Assembly: GCA_003864495.1 (NCBI GenBank)
Contig: ML133366.1
Location: forward strand, 1,526,871 to 1,590,870
Direction: 5' to 3'
Source of the DNA: Nemopilema nomurai
Taxonomy: Eukaryota > Cnidaria > Scyphozoa > Rhizostomeae > Rhizostomatidae
Length of the DNA stretch: 64,000 nucleotides
The position numbers and the translations under genes were made by a program. This document shows positions 1 to 10,698 of the stretch, piece after piece. The notes under the pieces were generated by a model, which worked only from the letters and a program-made list of their open reading frames with translations, was not told the DNA's origin and did not search any database. Numbering within the stretch: position 1 is the stretch's first letter; each line of letters opens with the position of its first letter.

Positions 1-897
1 CCTCATGTAGCAGCTCCAAAAACAGCAGAGGCTACAAGAGCTAAAAGAAATAAATGTACTAAAAGGTCCAAAAAACCAAAGCGTTTATGTAATCCTGATG
101 TTGCCAGGATGGCCATCATGCACAAAGTGCATTCTCGCTTGGAGCTGCTTGGCGTTGCAAGATCCTCTGTAGACGAAGGGGACTCGCGTCTGTACGACTT
201 TGTCCTAGGACGAAGCGAAAAGAAAATAAGGGAATTGATGGAGATGGCAAATGCGAAGCTACAAAGAGCAGGAATGACAAGGGTGCAGATCTTGCAGCAA
301 CAGCTGGCTTCTCTCTGTGTCTGCAAGGGGGAATGGCTCCAATGTGCCTTAGAAATACTGGAGAAAAATTCGATAGACCAACCTGTTTTTGCCGAGGCCA
401 TCTTAACGTTACTCGACAAAGGTCGTGGCAAGGGCCGAAATGTTTACATTTGTGGCCCAGCGAATTGCGGCAAAATCTTTATCCTCGACCCAGTCAGGGT
501 TGTTTATAACGCCTTTCTTTCTCCAGCGACATATTCCTATGCATGGCTTGGAGTCGAAGAAAAGGAGGTTATATTTCTCAATGATTTTAGATGGTCACCT
601 GTCATACTTCCGTGAAGTGACATGCTGCAGTTGCTGTAAGGTGCAGTTGTCCACTTCACTGCTCCTAAGACATCCTATAGCAAGGATATCGAGCTCAGCC
701 TTGACACTCCCGTCTTTGCCACTGCAAAAGCACCCATCACTTTCATCAAAGGCTCCATGTTTGATGAACGCGAGACGAAAATGATGAACGTTCAATGGCG
801 AGTCTTCAACTTCAGACATCAGTTCGAAGAGCGTGTGCAGAGAAGTGTTCCTTCCTGTGGGCATTGTTTTGCCAAACTCGTTTTAGAGCGACAATAA
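1..897 (+). pseudogene. SF3-like helicase gene, 3' part, with two nonsense codons
   Basis: One reading frame is open from the left edge, so the 5' end is outside the window. It runs to a TAA at 895-897 that overlaps an AATAAA. A basic stretch rich in Lys and Arg is followed by a helical region, then a Walker A motif GPANCGK near base 455, then a hydrophobic-acidic segment (FLNDFRW) like a Walker B, then a Ser/Thr/Ala-rich segment and a Cys-x2-Cys near the C-terminus. The order resembles superfamily 3 helicases of small DNA viruses and of rolling-circle replicons, and similar ORFs are widespread in invertebrate genomes. TGA at 613-615 and TAA at 637-639 lie in the same frame as conserved-looking sequence on both sides, so these are substitutions rather than frameshifts. 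Whether it is an endogenised virus or a transposon gene cannot be settled from sequence alone. Confidence 0.55.
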
Positions 898-1608
898 AAA
901 GTGACATCCACTGTCATTAATTATCGCATGCTTTGTTTTTTCTTGATTTACTATGCTGGATTGCTGTTGTCTTCAATAAAGTCTTGATACTTAACAAAGA
1001 CCACCTAGGCAGTGGCAATGTCTCGAGCACATTCTTGTGCTGTGATGCATCCCCGAATGGTCGTCCAAATGGTAAACCGTATGGTAAACCGTGGCACTTT
1101 TCCCCCATTTATTCATCAGCACGTGAACTATTTGTTCCCATCTTTTTATAGAAGTGGTGCTTCTACGAAACCTACCCAGACATAAACTTTTCTTTAGAAT
1201 ATCTTCGCTTCGAGGGCAGAAATTTACGGAACTGTATGGTAAACTGTTGAGAATGAGGAAGCTTCTGAAGACATCAAATTTGAATTGCAAAAAGGGTAAA
1301 CCGTGGACCATTTCTCGAGTTTCTCGTTTTGCACTTATCAAAGCTACATCAAAGTTGACAATTACCTTCAAAAAAGCATTGCACCACTCCTTACTAAAAT
1401 TTAAATCAGATTGCGAAAGTTTTTTGATGAAAATAAATATTGTGTACATGAAAAATTAAAGAATAAGTGGGAAAAATGAAACAATTCTATTGTCACATGG
1501 CTGTCGGTGCGGAGGAGCAGCACCATGGAACGATTCTATTCATCTACTTTATTGGTTAGCGTTGCAATGCAAGAGCCATCAATCAGTATTAAACATTATA
1601 AAGTTAAT
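898..1608. other. No gene seen
   Basis: There is no convincing coding region. A short motif like ATGGTAAACCGT occurs in tandem at about 1069 and 1081, with variants near 1233 and 1294. This could be a decayed mini-array. Open frames here have no recognisable domain. Confidence 0.4.
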
Positions 1609-2784
1609 CTAGTACTTTGTTCTGTGTCCTTCGTTACGTACAACCATTTTCAGGCGCTCGTGCATAGATTTTATCGTTGAATCGATGACAGAAGTATTGA
1701 AATTGGCAAGTGTCCTCAGTACCTTCTTTCTGAAGTCGTTGAAGTCCTCCTTCTCTATCCTTCCCCTAAGCGTTTCTTTAGTCATCTGTCGTTTTACGTT
1801 GTGAAATACATTCTCTATTGGATTCAAGTCTGGTGATCTCGAGGGTATTTTTACGACTTATGCACCAATTTCGTTAAACATATCTTTGGCTATTCTGCTG
1901 TTTTGACTTGGGTCATTATCCATTACCAAAAGCAGTTTGTCCCTCTTTTGAGCGCATTCTAAAAGTACATGCTGTAAAGTAATTTCTGCAAACTTTGCAA
2001 ACCACCTTCCATCCATCTTCTCGTATTCTTCAGCAATTACTACCCCTGAAGAAAATCCAACGCCCACCATGACATGCAACCTCCGCCCCTCAGGTAGGCT
2101 TTTGCTTCCTTTTGTCGTATATTCCAGTCCCTCACTTGATTTTCTCCAGATTCTTCCACATGGCGACAATGCATCTCTGTAGGAATTCTGTTTGTGTACA
2201 AATGAAACTGCATCCAAATAAATGAGAACTTCGTCACACCAAAACCTTTCGTCGTGTGTTCGAAGGGCCTCTTTGGCATAGCGAACTCTTTGTCTTCTAT
2301 CTGCAGACGATAAGACTCCTTTGCGTCTCGTCCGTAAGCACTTTTACCCCGCTTGATTCAAAACTCTAACGAGTGTCCGATAGCTAACGTTGCGTGTTAT
2401 TTCACTCTCCTTGGCTATATCCATCACTTTGATATTTGAATTTTCATTCCTCAATCGTTTGAATGTTCTAAGAAATCTTGCCCTTTCTCTTTTGTTCATA
2501 ACTGATGGTCGTCCAGCTCGTTCTTTGTGTTGTTTCACCTGAAGACCTTCTCGAGAAATTCGTACAACACTGGAAGGAGATATTTTGCAAATATCAGCAC
2601 CTTTCCGATACGATATTCCTCTCTCTAATCGTAGATAGTAGGCATATGCCCGTGTCTTTGCACTTATCTTTGTATGGAAGACCATCCTTTGAAGCACAAG
2701 AGTAATCCTCTGTATATGTGAGTCCTCACTTAGATCTGATTGCTCTAAATCTAGGGATTTTATACTTTTTTTCTCCAGAAACAC
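1609..2784 (-). pseudogene. Tc1/mariner-type transposase, two in-frame stops
   Basis: A single minus-strand frame runs from 2784 to 1609 (about 390 codons). It is interrupted by TAA at 2344-2346 and TAA at 1858-1860, with no frame change on either side. The N-terminal third has two helix-turn-helix-like segments with a GRPS-type linker, as in Tc1 paired-like DNA-binding domains. The C-terminal part shows catalytic landmarks: IYLDAVSF (first Asp), MDNDPSQNS (second Asp) and SPDLNPIENVFH (third acidic residue, the classic Tc1 signature). Length fits a Tc1-family transposase. Both stops make it inactive unless suppressed. I could not define terminal inverted repeats. A cut-and-paste DDE enzyme is the expected ancestral function. 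Confidence 0.8.
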
Positions 2785-3222
2785 GTGTCGTATAATTAAA
2801 TTCTATTCTATATTTAGACATATTTTGCAACAATCCATTGAAAAGCGACCAATGCACCCTTTCATACTTAGTGTGAAGTAATTTCAATCATAACAAAGAA
2901 AAATCATGTTTCTTTGAAATGACCTTTTTCCATATTCTAATTAGCCAATTTTATTCTAATTCGCCAAATTTATTTTATTCTTATTGGTGAATAGTTTTCC
3001 AAGCTTAAAATATGAATGAAAAGTCCCATGAGCATGAAGTGCTGTTTATTGCATCGAAAGGTGCCAAAACAAGCACTAATTAGACCCAACCCCCTGAAAC
3101 CCCTACTGGGTCTGAAAAAATTAAACTTTTTTTGCCAGAAATGGAATCAGCGCCATCGAAAACCCCATGTCAAATAGCCTTTATTTTTCAAAAATCCCCA
3201 GTTTTCGAAAAAAAATTCAGAC
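2785..3222. other. No gene seen
   Basis: AT-rich spacer between the Tc1 and Tigger relics. No terminal repeat for either element could be assigned here. Confidence 0.4.
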
Positions 3223-3498
3223 AATGCCTGCCAAAATTGTTGGCACACTTACGACAATTCTTTGACTCGCGTTCACTTATCCCCCTCCCCCCATCGAACA
3301 ATGTTGTGTTGCTGCTAAACGAAGCGTCAATTTTAGACCAAGCTTTTTCCCCAGATTGACTGGATGCTTTACTTTGTTACCAACATTGTTTTAGGGGGGA
3401 GGAGGGGGATTAACAGCTTGTGGCGTGTCAAAGAAATGACAAATGCGAAAACCAGAGAAAATACTGAGGTGTTCCAAGGACTTTTGGCAGGCATTGTA
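3223..3498. repeat. Imperfect inverted repeat at the 5' edge of the Tigger relic
   Basis: ACAATGCCTGCCAAAA at 3223-3238 is the exact reverse complement of TTTTGGCAGGCATTGT at 3483-3498. The C/G-rich tracts at about 3280-3303 and 3379-3412 (ending and starting with an ACAATGTTG / CAACATTGT pair) are also inverted copies. The part of the Tigger copy upstream of the DNA-binding region seems to have been duplicated in inverse orientation around a loop of roughly 75 bp. Confidence 0.6.
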
Positions 3499-4730
3499 GG
3501 TTACATTGATTTCAAAGCCTCAAGTGGTTGGTTGACAAGATTCAAAGAACGACACAATCTTTCACAACACAAATTTGCGGAGAAACTGCTGATGTTGCAG
3601 TGGATACAGTGAAGTCTTGGAAAGAGCGGCTTGGCTCAATCATTTCTGGTTACGAAATGCAAGACATTTGGAACTTAGATGAGACTGGCCTCATCTATCG
3701 TGCTCTTCCAGACAAATGCCTTTTTGCCAAATCAAAGAAATGTAAAGGTGGTAAGAAATCCAAAGAACGTCTGACTGTTGCCCTGATGACCTCTGCAACT
3801 GGAGAAAAGAAGAAACCAATAGTTATCGGAAAGTATGCCAATCCAAGGTGCTTGAAAAATGTCCACAGAGGACCTTCCCTGTCAATATTACAGCCAAAAA
3901 AAAGCATGGATGACCTCCGACATTCTGCATAAGATCTTGAGTCAATTTAACAGGGAATGTAAAGCGAAAAAAAGATCAATTTTGTTGTTTCTCGACTCAG
4001 CTGGTTGCCATCCGTATGATTTGAAGGGACACTACTCGAACGTCAAGCTCGGTTTTTTCCTTGCACATCTGAGTTGCAACCTCTTGATCTCGGCGTTATT
4101 CAAAACTTCAAAGTTCATTATAGAAAGCTACGCTTCATCATCACAATGACCTCAAGTGAAAGGAACGCCTCAGAGATCAGCAAATCACTTAACGTATACA
4201 GGCAATGAATTGGGTGGGGGAAGCATAATGTTAAGGTGACGACCATCAGTAAGTGTTTCAATTCTGGGGGAATTTCCAGCAATACACTGATAGAATACGA
4301 GGAGGCAGATTCCTTCAGTGACCTCGATGACATCGATGAAGATCTCGAAATTCTAATTAAAGAAGTTTCACCCGAAACCACCATCCCTCCATATACATAC
4401 CTGCTATCAGATACCGAGCTGCCTATATGCTACTGCATGGATAATGAAAAGGAACTGCTAGTTTCTTTAGTGATAAATGGAGAAGTGGAAGTGGTTATAT
4501 CAGATGATAATGATGATGATAATGATATACATGAAGCCACTCTGACCACCAGCTTGAAGAGCTATCACGATGTTGCAAGGTCGGTGAGAGACAAAGAAGT
4601 TTTTCTCATCCAGCGTGGTCTTGCGACGATAGCAAGTGAATTCGCATGCCTCAGTAGTAAAGTTGCAGCACATGCACTGAAAAAGCAATCACACCAGACG
4701 ACACTTGAAGAGTACTTTTTACAACAATAA
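3436..4730 (+). pseudogene. Tigger/pogo-type transposase with several frameshifts
   Basis: Segments in three frames line up as one decayed pogo-family transposase. The first (about 3505-3570) is a CENP-B-type HTH segment containing FKASSGWLTRFKERHN. The next frame (about 3575-3890) has IWNLDETGLIYRALPDK with the first catalytic Asp and the KGGKKSKERLTV stretch. The next (about 3895-4050) has LLFLDSAGCHP with the second Asp. A last shift in a T tract near 4053 leads to LQPLDLGVIQNFK, the third catalytic region. An acidic C-terminal tail (4236-4730), rich in Asp and Glu, ends at TAA 4728-4730. Shifts fall near homopolymers. Tigger proteins are cut-and-paste DDE transposases using TA targets; this copy cannot encode one. 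Confidence 0.8.
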
Positions 4731-4872
4731 AACTACAAACTAAAAAATGATACAAAATTTATAAACTCCAGCACTACAAATCTCTGTTAACAAAATTACA
4801 CGATTGCTATTTATTAAAAAAACTTAATAATTTTTCAACCAATAAATTAGTGATTTTTTTCTCATCCCGCTA

Positions 4873-4944
4873 TTACTGACTCTCGTTATTGAGGACGCAA
4901 CATTTTGGTCCTGATGGTGTCCGTAATAACAAGAGTCGACTGTA
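4873..4944 (-). repeat. Tigger-type terminal inverted repeat with TA
   Basis: Read on the minus strand, CAGTCGACTCTTGTTATT begins at 4942 and is flanked by TA at 4943-4944, as expected for a pogo/Tigger end. A second, partly inverted copy of the same motif lies at about 4877-4895, so the end can fold as a hairpin. The matching 5' terminus was not found, so the element looks truncated on the left. Confidence 0.55.
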
Positions 4945-5528
4945 TCCTCTAGTTGTATGGATTTCCTCAATAAATCCCGTCCAAACAATTGCTTTGAAGT
5001 CATCTTGTTTCTTGATGAATTTTCCAATCCTATCAAGTCCTGTCACGGTCGCCACTTTTAGTGTGGGGAATTCTCTTCTTTAGTCCTGTGCCCAATAGAA
5101 CTTCCAGTGACACTAAATAAAACTCACATATTTTTTATGTAAATTTCCAAGTCTATCCAAGCTTATTCTACTACAACTACGATTTGTGCGTATATATATA
5201 CGTTTACGATAGAAATTACGCCTGCATAAAGTTTTGCCTTATATCAAATGCCTTAATAACTGGCCCTTCCTCTTTTTTCCACAAAATCTATTCTTTCGTC
5301 GTATCCTTGTTACTGCCGTCCTTTTTTTCTTGGCCTTTAATCATCTAGTCTCTAACCTTTTTGTATACTTTTTTAACAATGAGCAGAAAAAGGAGAGAAA
5401 CAGTTTTGTTCCCCAGGTATGTTTTATCTATCTTTTCCACTTTTTTACAAAACCAGTTCGACTTTTTAGCAGATTTTCTGTCTCTAATTTCGAAAAATAA
5501 ACAAATTTATCCTCTTATACGCAGTGGG
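4945..5528. other. Mostly non-coding; possible small coding relic on minus strand
   Basis: On the minus strand next to the Tigger end, about 5055-4945 gives a protein-like stretch with VTGLDRIGKFIKKQ. It may be a fragment of whatever sequence the Tigger element landed in. A TATA-rich run lies near 5190. No other feature is seen. Confidence 0.25.
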
Positions 5529-8500
5529 ATGGCGCAACGCACAAAGCTTGCAAAGAAGGTTGAGACCTTCAGCGATGTCCTCGCTCAATTCGAAAGTGAG
5601 TATTGCCAAACCCGATAAGTGTAGACAGTTTTTTTGCACTGATCTTTATATCTTGTTATCGTCAGTTGAAAAACAATTATCGTCATGCACCGTTTCAAAT
5701 TTAAATGAAATCATATTTTCTATTACATATTATCATTTTTTCGGGAATTAGCAAATAAGCACATCAGCAAAGCGCGCCAGGTGACGAGATGATGCAAGAG
5801 CTAGAGAACAGAAAAGCTGTTGAGAACGGTATTTTCTAATAAATATTGAATATTATTTTTTGCTGTGCAGTTCAATAGGAATGAACAAAAATAATGAGTG
5901 CGCATAGCCGATTAAATTTTAGCACACTTTTCTAGAAGTCGAATTTTTGCAAGGAGACAGGGTTTTCGTAGATATAGCTGATAAAATGTAGATACAACGG
6001 CGATCTGGATTTAGTTTTCAGGGGGGCTAGATTATTCTTCTTCAACATTTAGGCAACGACTCTCCTGAAATAGTTTTATAAATATAGTATGTCCTTAAAG
6101 GATTTATGCCACCTATTTACTATGTCATTTTATTGATGATTTCGGTGGGGAATAGGCCAAAATCAAGTACTTTGAAGTTTTTCGACAAAAATTCTATTTA
6201 GAGGGGGCCGTGGACGCAATTTTAAGAAAATATCATGTGACGGCGTGACGTAGAAGTTGAAAAAACGGAGACCGGCCTACATTAGAAACGTACAGGGCTT
6301 CCGACTACTCGCGCACAAAAAGGATCTAGTTTGCTAAAAATGAGTGATTCCGAATTGGGGTATGGCAATAGCTATGGGATGGTAGTTGTACCTACAATTT
6401 TGAACCACATTTACGATCGGATAACGCGGCGAATGACGTGACTTCAAGTTCATCTGGATCAGACGAGGAACGTGGTAATGAGGAAAACAAGATGGAGTTA
6501 GAGCAAAGTTATCGAATTTGGAATACCGAATGGTATATTTTTTCGCTTTTACTCGAAAAATGCATGATAAGATCACATTCATGTATTAATTTCGGCTCTT
6601 TAACATAGACCTTTCCTGCTTTTTGCATTAAATTTTGGCTTGGGTTGGAAGGCTGGTTGTACAAACTGGTTTTGAAACTAGAATTTAAAAATCATTAAAT
6701 TTGCTCGTTCAATTGTAGAACATTGAAAAAATCTCAGATAATTAACAATACAGCATCAAAAAGTTTTAGGTGCACATGCGGAAGGCTTGTAGTTGTGGTC
6801 CACGGTTGTGGAGAAGCAAGCCGATGCCATTTGTTGTCAAGAGATTGCAGCAGTTACGGACATCAGAGAGAAAGATAGTCGAGCGTGCATAGTCAGTCAC
6901 TCTGGCTTGTTTTTTGTTGCTTGCCGTCAGTTGTTGCTTGAATAAGTATTTACTTGAAGTGAAGGTGCCCCGCCCCAAATCCTCAATATTTTGTGTGTGT
7001 CTTCTGCCCTGTCAGTATATAGTTCATAGAACCTAAGAATAAGTAAATTTTGAGTGCCGAATTACCGACTTACACTTAAACATTCTAGCTTGATTTATGC
7101 CATCCAGGGCTTCCGCAAAGTTCCGTCCCGTGGAAATTGGTGATGTCTGTCGGCACTTCCCGTACTGTCGGCGTGCATCCGTAGGCAACACAATGAGGCA
7201 TATTTTTTAATTTCAAAGCATCTCTTAATTTTTCATCAATTAATAATTATTTTACAAAAATATGGATGTATGGATCCATATTTATGAAAAAATTCCAAAA
7301 GAAATGATGCCAAAGTGCACTTACCAGGTAGAGGGCCTATACGAAACAATGTCAACAGTGCGCAGGTTGTCAACTTCTACGTCATAGCATCACGTGACGG
7401 GTTTCCCGCCAAAATTTGAACGACTGTTTTGGGGGCTTTAAAAACCCCCATTTAGTCGAAATATTTTGCAGATATGTTCAGATAGTCATTACTTACAATT
7501 ATCAAACGAAAAAAATTTGGCGCCAAATTAGGTGGCATAAGTCCTTTAATCATGCTTCGAGGGTTGTACCTTGATCAATCAAAGTGCAAGTAGCTTGGTA
7601 TAATCCAAGCAAGAAACAAAACTGCTGAATTCATGTCTGCATTCTGCATTTTATTAGCAGCTTAAAGATCATGGATCCTACTTTAATCTTTATAGATGCC
7701 CTGTATCTAAACGCAGCTAATTTCTTATAAATATTTACTACCATTCAACCCAATCCATGAAAGTGCATATCGTATAATCATGAAGGAAGGTAAAGAAATA
7801 AATTAGTTTGACTGTTACAGTTACAGTTCGACAAACATGGTTTTCTTATACAAGTTTGATGACAGTTCAAACAAGCATATAAGAAAGCAGCTTAATTGTG
7901 TACCAAGGAAGTAGGATGTTGAAGGAATAAAAATTTTTGTTACAATTATCAATTTATTTGTGCATTTATCAGAATATCAAGGACTTTGATTGAAAAAAAT
8001 TGGATTGTTAAAAATGTTCCTTTTTCAGAGACTAATTTGCAGGCACATGATCAGACAGCATCAGATGACGAGCTGATGGAAGGACTTGAGCCTGAAACCT
8101 ACGGTAGTTTTTTTTTAATTTTAAATTCCACTGCATACATCTTTACAGGTACACATTTCACTTTAGCTAAGTTTACAAATGTATGAAACAATGTGAAAGG
8201 AAGTTAAATAATTTAAACATTACAGGAAACAAAACAAGTTTTATCATCAAACACAGAGTAGAGAACCAAGTTAGTATTGTACGTATTATTCGACGGAGGA
8301 AGCCCCTGCCTGTAAGTTGTTTTCAGTCATCAAAAGAAAAATTCCATCAAAACATGAACTTATTCAAAAAATTATCATTGTTTATTCAAGTTTACTTATA
8401 AAAGAAAATGCAGATTTTTTAAGTGAATATTTTGAAGGAGAATTGAGAAGTAGAAGTAATGGTGAAAGCGAGTGGGAGTTGTCTTTTTTGAAGATTCATA

Positions 8501-9625
8501 TAAAAAATGTTAATAGTCTCGGCTGAAAAATGTCTTCAAGTCTGAAAAGTTCCATCATTTTAATAAATGTTGAATTATGGTACCTATTGGTAATAAAGGC
8601 AAGGGAGACTTTTGGCATGCTATTGGTAATAAAATTTGAAACTTTGCAAAAAATCAATTCAGAACAGATGGAGAGGTTTTTACCTCTCCTTTTATTTGTT
8701 AGTTGTTCAATTGCTAGCTTACATACTTTGGTGGGATTTTGATCATATTCGATATTCATTTGAATTTAGATTTCAATTCTGAAGCAAATGCTATACATGG
8801 TAGTCAACGAAAGAGAAAAGTCACTGATACTGGTATTTCATAATTTTGTTACAGATTTTGGAGAAAACTTTCTCGTTTTCACCCTGAAAAACGCTTGTAA
8901 AGATGTTGGTTGTATTCAGTCTTTCTTATGCTTTCAGCGGCCCCGTTGAAATTCCCTAGAAGGTCTGGTTCATGTGATATTACCACATTACTTGACGTGG
9001 AATTCATATCAGACAATCGTCCAGAAAACGGTAAATAAATTCTCGTGCCATTTGTTTTTTCTAGCTGGTGATATGGGATTGATTCACTTGTATTTCGGCA
9101 TTTAATCATTTATTTTTGTGGCAATTTTATTCAAATATATTTTGTGTATCGATGCAAGAAAAAATGCGATAATTTCGTTAAGAGCTTTTGATAATATTAG
9201 AACAAAACCATAATTTGGCAAATGGCATAACCGAATTAACAGAAGTAATCTTTTGGAAATCTACTTGAAGACAAATCTATTGGTTTTTATAAACATTACA
9301 TTTAAAGCCTTATTGAGATCGTGTCTTTTTTAAGTTTTGCAGCATATCTTGTCTCATAAGCCAGCCAGGCTTCTGTACTCATATATAAATGGAACAGCGG
9401 TGTATGACACAGATTTTTTGACGTTACGAGGAGAAAACTACCTAAATGACAAGGTAATACAAATTGTAAACTGTTTTTCTTCTGGCCTTCATTCTATCCA
9501 TTTTTTAGAAATAGTTGACGTGGTGCATAAATGCGTCAGCCAATATCATTTACTCGGTTACTTTGTTTCCTTTTCAGATTTTCGATGTTGCGCTAGAATT
9601 AGTTGCCCAGAAATTCAGAACAGAC
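5529..9625 (+). CDS. Candidate spliced gene of unknown function (exon model)
   Basis: Several short open blocks have good splice sites and matching phases. Exon 5529-5595 starts MAQRTKLAKKVE and ends at a GTGAGT donor. Exons 5760-5828 (GTATTT donor) and 8029-8103 (acceptor TTTTTCAG) each keep phase 1, as does the start of the block at 8226 (acceptor ATTACAG). Further candidates are 8329-8461 and 8938-9030 (also phase 1), and 9343-9453 and 9578-9625 (phase 0). The predicted peptide is acidic with repeated acidic-hydrophobic motifs (DEMMQELE, DDELMEGLE). The block at 9343-9453 contains YLNDK, weakly like the N-terminal part of Ulp1/SENP proteases. The joins around 8281-8328 and 9030-9343 do not fit cleanly, so the model is incomplete or the gene is decayed. 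No function is assigned. Confidence 0.3.
6099..7545. mobile_element. 1.45-kb element with TTAA target duplications
   Basis: The left end reads TTAA then AGGATTTATGCCACCTA (TTAA at 6095-6098). The right end is the inverse, TAGGTGGCATAAGTCCT (with one mismatch), followed by TTAA at 7546-7549. Similarity continues inward for roughly 160 bp on each side, including the motif GACGTAGAAGTTGA at about 6248 and its inverse near 7372. TTAA duplications are typical of piggyBac and Kolobok superfamilies. No transposase is visible, so it is non-autonomous or gutted. It sits in what would be intron 2 of the candidate gene around it, and it contains the P2X7-C-like relic. Confidence 0.65.
6372..6980 (+). 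pseudogene. Decayed P2X7 C-terminal-like (Cys-rich) domain, two exons
   Basis: A first block (about 6372-6532) is acidic and Ser-rich and ends RIWNTEW with a donor GGTATATT. A second block begins at 6770 after TTTTAG; the split codon restores the Trp and continues Cys-Thr-Cys-Gly. After a small frame change it reads ADAICCQEIAAVTDI, then a Cys and a His-Ser-Gly stretch. The pattern NTxWCxCGxC ... CCxEI is characteristic of the cytoplasmic tail domain of P2X7 receptors. That domain is found in many stand-alone and transposon-linked proteins in invertebrates. Stops near 6940-6960 and the frame change show decay. It lies wholly inside the TTAA element. Confidence 0.55.
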
Positions 9626-10464
9626 GTAAGACAATATCAATTAATCATAAACCTTTCCTTTTGGAAGAGCTGTATCTAATACTCGATTAAATTCCGGACT
9701 GCTGAATCGATCAGAAAAAGGCTAACATATTAATTAACTTTCGTAAATCTTACCATATATAAAATCATAGTTTACTTGGGAAGCAAACATACGTATTACA
9801 CAACCTGTCGCAGAAATGGCGGCATTAATGCAATAATTTTTATATAGCCGAATTTCAAATAGCTACAGCAACCTTTATAAAAGTTGCAAGATAACTTTTT
9901 TGTTATAAAATAATATCAAATTTGTCCTGGTTTAGAACTAAAAATATTAAGGAGAAGAATATTTCTGATTTGCTTTTTTTAAAACAATCACGACACTTTC
10001 GAAAACATGAAAAGTGAACTATGATAAAAGGAGTACTTGTAAAATATTTGCAATCAAAACTGTACATTTCCGATGAGGCTTACCATGGTATGCGTAAAAG
10101 TTCATAGCTTATAGTCCAATGAGTATAGGTTTTCACAACAATAATGTTTTTCAAAGTGTTCAAAGTAATAATTAATCTTTTGATAATTACTGCCCATTTC
10201 ATTCAGGGCTGCCATCTGGCCTCTTCGCGATGGTCTTGGCTACGGATACTTTACCATGGCCTGCAGTTTAATTTTGGCTAAATTTTGGCCTACTAAAACT
10301 TTTTAAAATCTTAAAGTTTAAAACCTCTTAATTTTGAATTTAATTCCATTTCCAATAAAGGGAAATCACATGAAAAAGTGATAAAACCAGTTCACTGACT
10401 CCCACAATAAGCGCAGTTATAACCTTACATTTGCGTCATGCTAATTGCCCCATTAGATATTAGA
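9626..10464. other. No gene seen
   Basis: AT-rich unique-looking sequence. No domain, terminal repeat or splice-supported exon was recognised. Confidence 0.4.
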
Positions 10465-10698
10465 CTAGCCCCCAAAACCCCGCTGCGCGGGCTAAACCCC
10501 TTCTGTGGGAAAGGAATTGCCCCTTAAAACTACCCTATAAACAAAATAGACATGTTAGCCTCGACAAGACAAGAGCCTCGCATCGAGAGCAAAAATGACG
10601 TAATGAACCGCACACTTGAAACGAAAGTTGTCAACGACGAAATGACTCGCCATCCTTCGCGTGCATCACTCGCACTCATGTGACAATCGCTAGGACGG
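10465..10698 (-). repeat. Helitron-type 3' terminus (minus orientation)
   Basis: On the minus strand the block ends with a short hairpin (CCCGC-GCA-GCGGG), then GGTTTTGGGGG and CTAG at 10468-10465, followed by T. A small hairpin about 10 nt before a CTRR end is the standard Helitron 3' terminus. The same roughly 230-280 bp block occurs, mostly in the other orientation, at 20672-20945, 24275-24533 and 35853-36112. A short piece is at 28771-28860, and the outer part without the end is at 49437-49545. Confidence 0.7.

Noticed and set aside
991..1449. 152-codon minus-strand open frame
   Set aside because: No recognisable domain, and the opposite strand is also open. The sequence contains short tandem GGTAAACCGT motifs and looks non-coding.
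5234..5500. Phe-rich open frame resembling membrane segments
   Set aside because: Arises from T-rich DNA. No start context or conservation is visible.
9343..9625. Ulp1/SENP-type SUMO protease
   Set aside because: Only one short motif (YLNDK) fits. The catalytic His, Asp and Cys are not visible, so no function was assigned.
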